A stretch of DNA of 64,000 bases from Symbiodinium natans (lineage: Eukaryota; Sar; Dinophyceae; Suessiales; Symbiodiniaceae). Under the pieces are notes generated by a model. It did not search any database, was not told where the DNA came from, and was given only the letters and a program-made list of their open reading frames with translations. Shown here in pieces: positions 28,161-38,572 of the stretch; the first letter of the stretch is position 1, and the number at the start of each line of letters is the position of its first letter. The stretch is taken from assembly GCA_905221605.1 (NCBI GenBank), contig CAJNDS010002364.1, forward strand, positions 124,001 to 188,000, read 5' to 3'. The position numbers and the translations under genes were made by a program.

Positions 28161-28299
28161 CTTTCGAAATCTTTGAAGAGAGATCTGAATGGCGTCGTGG
28201 GCATTATCATTGTGAGGCAGACCGATTTTATTGCATTGCGAAAATTCACTATGAAGCAGACGGATTTTGTTTCATTGTTGAAAAAAAGGTGGGAAACGG

Positions 28300-28365
28300 T
28301 AGATCTTTGGGGGGGGAGTACCATATATATATATATATATATATATATGCTCCCCCCCCCATGAT
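28300..28365. mobile_element. (TA)n hairpin with G-rich/C-rich arms
   Basis: GGGGGGGGAGTACC, a (TA)13 centre, then GCTCCCCCCCC. The outer GGTAGATCT is shared with the element at 26,585 in inverse orientation. Probably a shortened relative of family G. Confidence 0.5.
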
Positions 28366-28530
28366 CCACGTTTCTGCTTCGAAACAGATGGATCTTGGGA
28401 GGAGAGGGGGCTATGAGCTAGCGACAAAAACACCGACAGGGCCGATAAAAACCTATATCATTTCAAGTCAGGCAGGTCATTTACACCAACAAGGTAGAAA
28501 AATTCCCGAAAAATCATGCTTTTTTAGAAA

Positions 28531-29305
28531 ACTCGAGCCGGCTCGAATTTTCCAAAAAAAACTGACACAGTAGGTCGCCCAAACACGAGCAGGCTCGAAT
28601 TTTCAAAAAAAAACCTAAATTTCAGGATCTATGGCTCCAGCAGCCCGGTAGATCCTGAAAGTTAGGTTTTTTAGGAAAATTCGAGCCTGCTCAAGTTTCT
28701 GGGACCTAAAGCTTCAAGAATTTTAGGAAAATTCGAGCCGGCTCGAATTTTCCAAAAAAAACTGACACAGTAGATTGCCGAAACACGATCAGGCTCGAAT
28801 TTTCAAAAAAAAGCCTAAATTTCAGGATCTATGGCTCCAGCAGCCCGGTAGATCCTGAAAGTTAGGTTTTTTTGGAAAATTCGAGCCTGCTCGAGTTTCT
28901 GGGACCTAAAGCTTCAAGAATTTTAGGAAAATTCGAGCCGGCTCGAATTTTCCAAAAAAACTGACACAGTAGATTGCCGAAACACGACCAGGCTCGAATT
29001 TTCAAAAAAAAGCCTAAATTTCAGGATCTATGGCTCCAGCAGCCCGGTAGATCCTGAAAGTTCGGTTTTTTTTTTGAAAATTCGAGCCTGCTCGAGTTTT
29101 CGAGACCTGGAGCTTCAAGAATTTTCGGAAAATTCGAGCCGGCTCGAACTTTCTAAAAAATATGCTGAAACCATGGCTGTGTGACCCCAAGGTCTCATAG
29201 ATGACAGAATGTAGGTTTTTTTTGGAAAATTCGAGCCTGCTCGAGTTGTGGTGACCTGGTGCCTGGAGATTTTTCGGGAAATTCGAGCCGGCTCGAGTTT
29301 TCCCG
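28531..29305. repeat. 200-bp satellite, about 4 copies, with multiple dyads
   Basis: ATTCGAGCCGGCTCGA recurs at 28,531 (as ACTCGAGCCG), 28,731, 28,931 and 29,132 (spacing 200, 200, 201), and in a shortened last unit at 29,281. Each unit also carries TCGAGCCTGCTCGA and a stem formed by TTTCAGGATCTA and TAGATCCTGAAA around TGGCTCCAGCAGCCCGG. Divergence rises toward the right end. Confidence 0.9.
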
Positions 29306-29329
29306 AAATCTCTTGATATTCTGACTGCG

Positions 29330-30470
29330 GTAATTGATACAATTAGTAGCATTAGTTACCAATTCTATTTCAATTGGTAAGTTTCCTATATTTTTTGACG
29401 GCAAATATCTAACTTGTGAGAAGAGGCCACGCAATGGTTTAAATCCAACAATCGTTTTGGTCTTAAACCCTTGACAATTAACATAAGAACTACCTTTGTG
29501 TCAAAGAAAACTTAAACTATCAATGAGGATATCTGCGGGACTAAAAGTTTCCATGATATATAAATAGCATAGATAATTTGATTACATATACATACCTTCA
29601 ACTTGTATTCAATCAAGTAATTCAAAACTATATGAAGTGTCTTACTATTATTCTTCTTCCTACCTTTCACCTGCTTAACTGCTTCATCTACTTAATTATT
29701 CTCAACTAACTTTCTTATCTCTTCGTAAGCATGTTGTTTAAATTGCTTCTCTATCTTCGATGTCTCTATTTGTTCGTATGTTGTTGCTTTCTTATGAAAT
29801 GATTATGGCATCAAACTGTTGTTAAAAACTCTTCTTCGGTTATAGGTAGATGTCCTGCTTTGTTTTTTAATATTGCCTATATCTTCATAAGGATGTTTTT
29901 GTAGAGGGTCTAATGTTGATTTCTTTGATGTTATACTTCCTTTTTCAAACATACTAACGGGGTCTTCTACTTTCCGTATTCATATGTTTTGTCCCAGTGT
30001 CTTCTGGTCGTTGTCCTGATACATAAGGAGAACCATAGCTACGACTTCTGAATACATTCCCATAATCATTGTTTATTTGTTGTCCCGATGCTGAACCTAA
30101 ACTGTGACTTACAATACCAGAAATTCCAGTTTCTTCTTTTCTTTAACCGTCTATTTCAATAAAACCATCTTGAATGAACTTATCTACATCTTTATAACAC
30201 TGAGTCAGTTGCATCTTATATAAAGGAAGGTTTCAATCACCATAAACATCTCTACAGCTTTTAGTCCCAGCAATGTATAAAATAGAACCATTTTTGATAT
30301 ATCCCGTCAGGATTCTCATACGCTAATTTAAGTCCTTGCGTGTCCGTTAAGAATGTCTCTGTCTTTGCGAATTCGTCTCTAACTTCATTATGTAGTCTGC
30401 TTCTTGTGTTAGGTGCTTTATTTGAAACCCCTTCATCTCTTCTTTTATGTTCATGCATTATACAATGGTT
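29330..30470 (-). pseudogene. Decayed lipase-like (alpha/beta hydrolase) gene in an AT-rich island
   Basis: On the minus strand, from an ATG near 30,458, three frames in turn carry collinear pieces of a class-3-lipase-like protein. They read LKLAYENPDGIYQ; NGSILYIAGTKSCRDVYGD; IVSHSLGSASG (the GxSxG nucleophile elbow of the family, here with Ser replacing the flanking Gly residues); FRSRSYGSPYVSG; then DPVSMFEKGS (the usual catalytic-Asp region) and LDPLQKHPYEDIGN (the catalytic-His region). Frames change and stops intervene (for example TGA after VYGD), so it is broken. Farther on (29,340-29,450) the same strand reads FKPLRGLFSQVRYLPS, followed by LPIEIELVTN, which vaguely resembles virus-capsid sequence. 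Composition is strongly AT-rich, unlike all flanks, and there are no telomere-type repeats. Proteins of this type occur in DNA viruses of algae and in related transposons; origin by transfer is inferred. Confidence 0.5.
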
Positions 30471-30772
30471 TATAAGGTAATATTTATCTAATCAATGAAT
30501 ATTGTTGAAGTTCAAGAAGGTGTATATTGGAAGCTACTATAGAGTGAATAACAGAGATTAGCAAACCACACAAAACCAAATCCAGAAACGGATTCTGTTT
30601 GTAGATTTCTGTTGTTTAAAAGTGTAGATAATCAATAGCAAGTTGTAGCTTCAGACATGGCAAGACACGAAAGTATCGTAAATACCGGTGTTTTTTTCAC
30701 ATCAACCATATGTGCAAATAAGCACAGGTGCAGAAGGACAAGCAAGAAAAGGATACATATGGATCATGGGGG
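30471..30772. other. AT-rich flank, no gene recognised
   Basis: Continues the AT-rich composition of the island to about 30,750; no motifs. It could hold the missing upstream part of the same insertion. Confidence 0.4.
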
Positions 30773-30895
30773 GTGTGTGACCATATATATATATATACAC
30801 CCTTTAACAGCAGGGTACCTGAAATATCCCCCCCTACAATATACCCTTGAAGGGATTATATAGGGGTACCTCATTCCCCCAGCCTACTAACCCAC
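30773..30895. mobile_element. Family G inverted-repeat element
   Basis: A (TA)n core (30,782-30,796), internal ACCCTTTAACAGCAGGGTACC, and right end GGGGTACCTCATTCCCCCAG then CCTACTAAC, the mirror of the left end at 26,585. Confidence 0.55.
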
Positions 30896-30910
30896 AGCAA
30901 GAATCTCCAG

Positions 30911-31327
30911 CCTCAGCTCTCCACTGAGCTCCCTTGTGGGGCTTTTGAAGGTTTTTAGGTTTAGGGTTCAGGGTTTAGGGTTTAGGGTTTAGGGTTACCT
31001 CAGCTCCCCACTGAGCTCCAATGTGCTTTACAAGGTTTTTTAAAGTTTTTCAGGTTTGTGGTTTGGGGGTTTGGGTCTAGAGTTTAGGGTCTGGTGTTTC
31101 GAATTTGGGTTTAGGGTTGCCAAGTCTCTCAGGGTTGGCTTACGCGGTCAGTCAACAAGTCCGGCTTCAAAAGGAGGTCCCATCTCAGTTTTTACGGTTT
31201 AGCACAACAGGTTCAGGGCTTGGGGTTTAGGGTTTGGGGTTTTGGGTCTGGGGTTTAGGGTGTTGCCAAGCCTCTCAGGGTTGGTTTTCGCTGGCAGCCA
31301 ACAAGGAGTCCGGTTTCAAAAAGGGGC
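30911..31327. repeat. Two duplications, each around a telomere-like tract
   Basis: A segment of about 47 bases starting CCTCAGCTCTCCACTGAGCT (30,911) recurs at 31,000 with a TTTAGGG tract between. A second of about 63 bases starting TTGCCAAGTCTCTCAGGGTT (31,117) recurs at 31,263, again with GGGTTTGGGG-type repeats between. Copies are about 80-85% identical. Confidence 0.75.
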
Positions 31328-32090
31328 GTTGCCAAGACGCATTTCTTTGTTCATAACGATGTCAGAATTATTCTTTTGTATCGAGCACTTGTAGCTTTGT
31401 ATTGTTCTCATCGCGGTCTATTTGTTAGTGTTTTAGTACTGCCATCACAATGGGCGTTCTTGTTGGGATCATCAACTGTTGCTATTGTTTTTGGCGTGGT
31501 TCTCGTTAAGTTAACGTTAGTGTTACTTATGGTCAGTATTCATCACTGTTGCGATTGCAATGGCTTGCCTTCTTTGACAACTTGCCATTCCATCATCATG
31601 TCTGGACATGTTGATATTTTTGTCTGCGACTTGTTCTTTGTTCCAGACAACTTGCGGCAATGGCCAGGACGAATGCCTGCCTGATTCTACGCCTCGACTT
31701 TGGGGAAAAACGGGCCCCCCACTCGCGGAAACCCTGCCAACTTCAACTTGCCGACAGCCTCATCAGTTACTGCCGCCCGTGGTACAACCGAGCGGTCCCG
31801 AGTCCAGCATCACTGGCACTTATGTAAAATGTAGCTGCCGTCTATCACTTTGTCGGTTGTGCACCCGAACTCGGATGCCTTTCAACCCTTAACCCAAACC
31901 GCAAAATCCCGAAACCTGCAGTGCTGTCGCTTGAGACCAGCGAAGCAGGTTGCAAAACAACAACAACGAAACCCTACCCGGATCCAAGATTCACTTAGTA
32001 GCTGGGTAGGTAGACTTTAACTGTTTTGGGGTGTATATAATCTACCAGGGTTGAAAGGTTAATCTGTTGAGGGGCAGGGTACCCAGCAAG
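31328..32090. other. Spacer, no gene recognised
   Basis: One frame (31,376-31,684, +) is hydrophobic but built of loosely repeated TTGTTGYGATTG-like words, and I do not accept it as a gene. 31,700-31,830 is coding-like in composition (FGKNGPPTRGNPANFNLPT) but cannot be joined. Confidence 0.35.
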
Positions 32091-32170
32091 TAACCCTAAA
32101 CCCTAAGCCATAAACCCTAAAACCTAAACCCCAAACCCTAAACCCTAAACCCTAAACCCTAACCCCCTGA
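32090..32170 (-). repeat. CCCTAAA tract
   Basis: A mixed tract ending just before a candidate exon. GGGTTTTAGGGG-type variants in the + orientation follow at 32,240-32,525. Confidence 0.85.
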
Positions 32171-32191
32171 TTCAAGCCTGCAACGCGCAAG

Positions 32192-32856
32192 GCCGAGGCA
32201 GTGCAGCGGCGGCGGAGCTCAGAGGAGTGGGTTTGGTTCTTTTTTGCCGGGTTTTAGGGGATTTGCGGTTTAGGTGTTTACGGTTTTAAGTGGTTTTAGG
32301 GGTTTTAGTAGGGGGGTTAGGGGGTTTAGTGTTTTACGGTTTTTAGGGTTTAGGGTTTTCGTGTTTAGGGTTTTGGGGTTTGAGGTTTAGGGTTTAAGGT
32401 TTAGGGTTTAAGGGTTTTATGGGCTCGGGGCTGAGGCACGAGCCCCAGATGCAAGAGGGCTTGGGGTTCAGGGTTTAGGGTTTCGGGTTCGGGGTTTAGG
32501 GTTAGGGTTTGGGGTTTAGGGTTCGACCTTGCGATTTCACGGAAGCCTGCCATCGCACCATCACGGCCCATTGTCATAATCGAGACAGAAACACAAACAA
32601 CAGCAACTCCGACATGTCCTACCAATGAGCAGTTCACGTGCCAGGACTCGAGCACTACCCCTCGATGGCCGGGCTTTGCGATTCCGAGTGTGTGTGTGTG
32701 TGTGTGCGGGGGCTCAATACAAACCAGAGAAAGGGGGTCATGTGTGGGTGGCCACGGCTCTTGCCGAGAATGCTTTTGCAAGTGCTGTCACCTCTTTTTG
32801 GGGATGAGACATGTCGACTAGTCGTCTGCCCAATCAAACTCTGCATTTGTTGCACG

Positions 32857-32897
<41 letters not shown>

Positions 32898-33690
32898 TTC
32901 ACACGCCCCGCTCGAACAGCACTGACCCACAAGAACCCTGAAGACGACAGGCAGCAGCTGCATGAGGAGCACAAGCAGCTGACCATGCGCAAGGCAGGTA
33001 GCGTGCGGTGGGTTCGGTGCCGTTACCTGTGAAGCAAGATGTGTAGTCGAGATCTGGTCAGATCGTCCAGGCTGTGGGCTTACAGGTTCATGTAGGTTTG
33101 TAAGTCGCCCTCAGTAAGGTTATAAGTATAGTTACCCTACTACTTCTAACCCCACTTATAACTAGCCATGAACCTCCAAGTAGCGGCCTAGCGAGGGCAT
33201 TCGCAGTGGCCGGACAGTCCAAAGCTTAAAGCGCTTCCACGCAAGCTGCGATTGCTGGAAGGCGTTGGATGCGCAAATTCTTACCTAAGACGGTTCCATC
33301 GGTGTCAGAGTTCTTTGCAGCGCTTGGGAGGAAAGTAATTAGCTGACTTGAGTCGGCTTTGAGTTTACAGCGGACACCAAAAAGGTGACCCTAATTTAGA
33401 GAACTACCCATGTATTTCTCTGCAAGCCTGCAGACTGGCTTGGTTGGGGATGGTGGCGGACCCGTAGTGCACCGAACATTTATTGTCGCACATATTTTAG
33501 TATCGTCAGTCTCCACAAGCTCCAGAATCCAACCGACCAGCTCTGGAGCTCTGAGAGCCCTGGAAGCCAAAAACCTGGAGGCCGCTCGCGAGGAAGAGGG
33601 CCGGCGTGCGGCAGAGGAGCAGGCTGGAGCTGGCATCAGGGCCTTCTCCAAGCTTGGTCAGCTGCAAAACAGGGAAATCGAGAGAGGCGA
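32192..33690 (+). CDS. Candidate coiled-coil gene, three exons (partial)
   Basis: Not recognised. Exons proposed: 32192-32230 (AEAVQRRRSSEEW; acceptor AAG/GCC, donor GT), 32951-32993 (QQLHEEHKQLTMRK; upstream sequence is also open, so the exon may start at about 32,921), and 33581 to about 33,690 (AAREEEGRRAAEEQAGAGI, then FSKLGQLQNREIER). The GC donor after TMRK (32,994, GCAGGT) and the acceptor GAG/GCCGCT join in frame and share GC. The product would be a charged, heptad-like coiled coil. A family A element (33,080-33,181) lies in the last intron. The first join does not keep phase, so an exon is missing or the first exon belongs elsewhere. Confidence 0.35.
32690..32894. repeat. GT and CT microsatellites
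   Basis: (GT)9 at 32,690-32,707 and (CT)~17 at 32,861-32,894, with long low-complexity frames on both strands that are not genes. Confidence 0.9.
33080..33181. mobile_element. Family A inverted-repeat element
   Basis: TTACAGGTTCATGTAGGTTT on the left and TAACTAGCCATGAACCTCCA on the right, within a putative intron. Confidence 0.7.
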
Positions 33691-33829
33691 TACTGTGCCG
33701 TTCTTGTTTAGACAGGATTTTGGCATTTCCGTGTGAGTGTGTGCGTGGCCCTTACAGTTGCAGCCAAGAAGATTATGAACACCAGCTGAAACAGGCCACT
33801 GCTACAAGACCTTTCTAATCTTGTGCCCT

Positions 33830-34810
33830 GCCCTCCTTCGCTGTCTGGGAGGCGCAAGCTCTTCTTCGCCACGTGATGTGTCCTGCCCAATTCTTTCGTG
33901 GGGGCACCAGGTAGCTTTACTTTCGTAGAAGCTAGTAGATGCAGATGCTGGAATTCATTAGTCATTAGGATGTTCGTGGGGCATGAAAGCGGGGTGCAAG
34001 TAAGGGGTACCGGCTACCGGAAACCTATGCAGATCCTCACACACGATGGGAGAGCTGCAAGATATGACGGTTGGTCACACACATCTGAGTGAAGAGAGTG
34101 CCCACCGTTGTCCAAACATTGTTCCTAGGATCGTCCACCCGTCGTTTCTTTCCACTCACCGGAGAGATGGGGCAGGGAAGGCAAGCTAAGCGAGGCAACA
34201 AAACCCTGCCCACACTTTGTGTGGTCTGGTCGGGGTTTTAAAAATATGGAGCCTTTGTGTACCCAAGAGGGTTTAGGGTCTAGGGTTATGCACCCTAAAC
34301 CCTAAAACGATGCTGTTGCCTGGAGTTGTTTGCCCGAGCGTAAGAGGCTAAACCCTAACAGAAAGGACTGTTGTGAGGCGGAGTTGTTGGGTAGTTTTCA
34401 GTCATTTAATAAGGTTTAGGGGTTAGTAAACGCTTACAACTTTAAACTTATGGCCTCACAACAGTCCATTCATAAGTGGGAATCTTGACCATGATGTTTG
34501 GCATACATGATTTGGGGGGTGGGGGGGGGGAGGGGGTCCTTGGAAGTTGGCCCATCTTGGCAGGAGTCCCCCCCCCCCTCAAGCGTAACAGCCGTAGCTG
34601 TGCCACAGTTGGTTTGCTTTCACGTATTTCCAGACCTGTTATTCGGAAGTTCCCTGCTTTCGAAACACAGCCTTTGTTTCGAAACACAGCCCTGTTTCTG
34701 AAACATGGATGTCACAGCCACAACTGCTTCACAAAACGATATCCAATCTCACCTTGGTTCCAGCGCTATATCTGAAGGTTGCGATGTCACATGTGCGAGT
34801 AAAAGGATAT
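33830..34810. other. Spacer, no gene recognised
   Basis: Few and degenerate telomere-like units (34,270-34,310). A G-run at 34,513-34,530 faces a C-run at 34,568-34,578. A repeated TTTCGAAACACAGCC motif is at 34,655-34,705. Confidence 0.4.
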
Positions 34811-36470
34811 CTGCTCATAGTATTCTCGCGTCCCCGGGGCCTACAGGACATGTCTTGATGATGTGGGTGCTAATAATGTAGGGTTATAAGGTTAAAAATC
34901 CTATAGAGTTTAGCGTTATGACCCTAAACCCTATATGCCTATATGCTTTAAGGCTTAAGGAAAACAGTAAAGTGGTTAAATCACTGAGGGACTAGGGTTA
35001 CGTTTTTGCAATGCCCTAAACCTTAAACTCTAAACCTTTAACCTCTTATAGGGTTTAAACCCTAAAGGGCTAACCCGGTAGGGTAGATAAACCCTGACCC
35101 GAAAGGGGCCCTAGAGGGTTTAAGGCTTAACCTAGTTTGAATGCCCAAACTTAAATTTAAATCCCCAGGCCTTAAACCTCTGAAAACCTTATAGGGCTTA
35201 AAGGCTTTAATGCCTAAACCTGATGTATTTAAGGTCTGGGCATTTATACATTCAGCATTAGAACCCTAAACCCTTTATGCTGTAAGGCTTAAGGAAAACA
35301 GTAGGATTTAAGCCTCAAGGCCTATAATATAAGGTTATAAGGTTCTAATCCTATAGCGTTTAGCGTTATAACCCTAAAGCCTATATGCTTTAATTAAGGC
35401 TTAAGGAAAACAGTAAAATGATTAAATCCCTGAGGGTCTAAGGTTACGTTTTTGCAATGCCCTAAACCTTAAACTCTAAACCTTTAACCTCTTACAGGGT
35501 TTAAATCCTATAGGGTTAAACCTTTAAAAACCTTATAGGGCTTAAATGTTTTAATGCCTGAACCTGATGTACCTAAGGTGTGGGCATTTATACCTTCAGC
35601 GTTATTATCTGCTGTAAAGCTTAAGGTAAACAGTAGGGTTTAAGTCTCAAGGCCTATAATATGGGGTTGTATCAAAACCCCGCGTAGTCGATTTTGAAAG
35701 GAATTGCCCGAAGCGTTTGGGCCGTGCTTCTGACTCGTAAAACGATAATCAAGAAAATAAACCGATAACTTTGTAGTAACAGGGCGGGCAGGCGCTATCC
35801 GTGATAAGCTTGTACTACAAATACATGAAAACGTTGAAAACCCAGCCTGCTCAGCTTGCACTACAAATCAACGGAAACCTAGCCGGTTTCAGTACTAAGC
35901 TTGTACAACAAATCAATGAAAACCCAGCCTGCTCAGGGGCACGTCCGTTCCAGTACTAAGCTTGTACTACAAATCAACGAAAACCCAATCGGCTCACGGG
36001 GACGGCGGTTCCAGTACTAAGCTTGTACTACAAATCAATGAAAATCCCGCCGGCCCACGGGGACGGCGGTTCCAGTACTAAGCTTGTAGGATGAATAGAT
36101 TTAACTCGGGGTTTTTATACAACCCCATATAGGGTTATAAGGTTCTTATCCTATAGAGTTTAGCGTTATAACCCTAAACCCAAACACTATATGCTTTCAG
36201 GCTTAAGGAAAACAGTAAAGTGATTAAATCCCTGAGGGTTACGTTTTTGCAATGCCCTAAACCTTAAACTCTAAACCTTTAACCTCTTATAGGGTTTAAA
36301 CCCTGTAGGGCTGCACTATAGGGTTTAAGGTTTAACCTAGGTTGAATGCCCAAACCTGAATTTAATTCAACCTTTAAAAGCCTTATAAGGCTTAAAGGTT
36401 TTAATGTCTAAACCTGATGCACCTAAGGTCAGGGCATTTATACCGTCGGCGTTATAACCCTAAACCCTCG
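34811..36470. repeat. CTATAGGGTTTAAGG-type repeat block, copy 2
   Basis: Shares TATTCTCGCGTCCCCGGGGC and the following units with 26.8-28.05 kb. Three internal repeats start at the GTTTTTGCAATGCCCTAAACC word (about 34,992, 35,447 and 36,240), so unit length is variable (about 350-790, including an inserted element). CCTGATGTA...AAGGTCTGGGC words recur at 35,218, 35,568 and 36,412. Confidence 0.8.
35663..36126. mobile_element. 464-bp terminal-inverted-repeat element with ATAT target duplication
   Basis: GGGGTTGTATCAAAACCCCG at the left end pairs with CGGGGTTTTTATACAACCCC at the right (20 of the first 22 positions). It is flanked by ATAT on both sides (35659-35662 and 36127-36130). The host repeat without the insertion, seen at 35,330-35,350, reads CCTATAATATAAGGTTATAA, so the empty site is visible in a neighbouring copy. 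The interior holds about five 61-bp repeats (AAGCTTGTAC at 35,897, 35,958, 36,019, 36,080). No coding capacity: a non-autonomous element. Confidence 0.85.
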
Positions 36471-36568
36471 TACATCTGCTTTGCACTCGCAACAAAATCA
36501 ACTTCATCCAAAACACTGCATCACATTCAAAAACACTCCGCCTCACAACAGTCCCCTCTCCAGAAATT

Positions 36569-36640
36569 TAGGGTTCAGGGTTCAGGGTTCAGGGTTCAGG
36601 GTTCAGGGTTCAGGGTTCAGGGTTCAGGGTTCAGGGTTCA
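36569..36640 (+). repeat. GGGTTCA variant tract
   Basis: About ten perfect GGGTTCA units, a homogenised variant of the telomere-type 7-mer, then GGGTTAGGG. Confidence 0.95.
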
Positions 36641-36794
36641 GGGCTAGGGTTAGGGTTTAGAGGGTTGGGAGGGTTTAGGGAGTTTGGGGGGGTTTTCTGT
36701 GGGTTTAGGGGATTTGGGAGTAGGGGTTGCGGAAAACAGAGTGCTCAAAGTCTCTTTCGTGAAGCTTCGTTTGGCCAACATGTTGGGTTCGGGG

Positions 36795-37165
36795 GTGCCC
36801 TAAACCCTAAACCCTAAACCCTAAACCCTAAACCGCCTAAACCCTAAACCCTACACCCTAAACCCTAAACCCTACACCCTAAACCCGAAACCCTAAACCC
36901 TAAACCCTAAACCTCTTCTTGGAAGCTTTTGTGGCCAAACCCCCGACCCCCAAAAATCCCTAATGTAGGGTTTGGAACTTAAGCCTAAACCCTGCACCCT
37001 AAACCCTTAACCCCTAAAGACCCAAGCGCTAGCCCCAAACCCCTAAACCCTAAACCCGAAACCCTAAACACTAAACCCTAAACCCTAAACCCTAAACCCT
37101 AAACCCTAAACCCTAAACCCTAAACCCTAAACCCTAAACCTTAAACCCTAAACCCTAAACCCTAC
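36795..37165 (-). repeat. CCCTAAA tracts with CCCTACA/CCCGAAA variants
   Basis: Two blocks (36,795-36,915 and 37,030-37,165) with intervening unique sequence. Variant units are sporadic rather than homogenised. Confidence 0.9.
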
Positions 37166-37595
37166 CAGCGTGGCAGGTTCGAGGAGACCTTCTTGGCGCC
37201 TTTGACGCCATTAGCCCGGGTCCCAGTTTTTGGGAACGTTTATCAAGGTAGTACCCGGGTTTAGGGTCATGGGTTTTAGGGTCATAGGTGCCTGAAGTAT
37301 GCAATTATAGGAGTACATTAAGCCTCTTAGTCCGAGTACTTGACCTTGAGAAGGCGTGGGGGGGGGGGGGGGGGGGGGGGGGCAGGGGGTTTGGGATTCA
37401 GGGTTTAGGGTCTCAAGTTTGAGGCTTGAGGGTGTCAAGTTTACAAGGGTTTGGGGTTTGGGGCTTATGTCCAGCTAAAAGTTTGCACGTGCTTGCTTGC
37501 GTGTTGTGTCAGAGAGGGGCTGGGGGCTTGAGGAATATTGGCCGGGGCGTCTTGTCCTGTCATTTGTTGGTCTTGAGCCGTGGAGGTTGGGATGC
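37166..37595. other. Spacer with 25-base G-run
   Basis: A G homopolymer at about 37,358-37,382. A possible exon is at 37,177-37,212 (FEETFLAPLTPL after acceptor GGCAG/G); not joined to anything. Confidence 0.4.
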
Positions 37596-37691
37596 TTTTC
37601 CCTGATACCAACAGGCCTTAACAGGGATTATAATCGGGGGTGGTACTTAGAATCCCTTGAAGGATTGTTGGCAAAAGGGGGAACATCCCAA
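37596..37691. mobile_element. Family C inverted-repeat element
   Basis: GGGATGCTTTTCCCTGATAC on the left and GCAAAAGGGGGAACATCCCAA on the right, with internal CCTTAACAGGGATTATAATC and AGAATCCCTTGAAGG dyad. Confidence 0.65.
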
Positions 37692-38084
37692 TGTGGAGGA
37701 GCCAAGGGAACCCCACCAGGCCCGAAGCCCTAAACCTGGGTCCTTGTTGGTTGTGATTTTATACTTTTGTCCTCTTCAATTCCCAATAAGAATGAAAATG
37801 ATAATTTTTAAACTGACCCCAACAAGGAAGCAGAAACCCTAGACCCTCAACCCTAGTTGGGAATGAGAAGGCCTTCGCACGGCCATGTTCCTGCACAAGC
37901 CGATCGCTTAGGGGCTGCCCTACTTGGTGGACTAGGGACCTCAACCCAAGACCCTAAACCCTAAACCCAAGACCCTAAAGCCTCAACCCCCAACCCCTGT
38001 CGTGAAGGTTCATGTGTAGGTATCACTGGGGCAACAAGTAGGGTCGCTGTAGTTGTGGTGTAGGGTTCGGAGTTAAAGGTCTTA

Positions 38085-38185
38085 GTAGCTGAATGAGTCC
38101 ACTTTACACTTTTTGGGATACTCTAATCCCATACAGACCTGAAAGTGTACACTTTTTTTGAGCTTATGAACTCAGCAACTAAGAG
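38085..38185. mobile_element. Family H inverted-repeat element
   Basis: CTTAGTAGCTGAATGAGTCC on the left and ATGAACTCAGCAACTAAG on the right. The interior CACTTTACACTTTTTGGGAT and GTGTACACTTTTTTTGAG are shared with the copy at 43,133. Confidence 0.65.
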
Positions 38186-38572
38186 GTTTAGGGTTGAGGC
38201 TTTAGGGGTTCAGGGGTTAGGGTCAAGACCAAGCTTTCCGGGTAATTGGAAGCCCCAAAGCCTGAGTCGACTGGAGGAACCTCGAAACCGTGACTCAACG
38301 GCCTGGGGGCCGTAAGTGGTGAGGCTCTTTTTGGGGCTGTCAGCAACCGACGCCAATCCCTTATAAACCCTGAACCCTAAACCCTAAACCCTAAACCCCC
38401 TTAAGCCTAAATCGTCAAACCCTAGACCCCCAAGACCTCCAAGACCCCAAGACGCCCAGACCCCCAAACCCCCAAACCCCCAAACCCCCAAATCCCCAAA
38501 CCCCCAAACCCCCAAATCCCCAAACCCTAAACCCTTAAGCCCTTAAGCCCTTCAACCCTAAACCCCTTCAAG

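Noticed and set aside
28531-29305. CRISPR array
   Set aside because: The 200-bp units are repeats throughout, with no unique spacers, and the context is eukaryotic.
31376-31684. 102-codon hydrophobic frame as a membrane protein gene
   Set aside because: It is built of loosely repeated TTGTTG/GATTG words, with no splice context and no recognisable motif.
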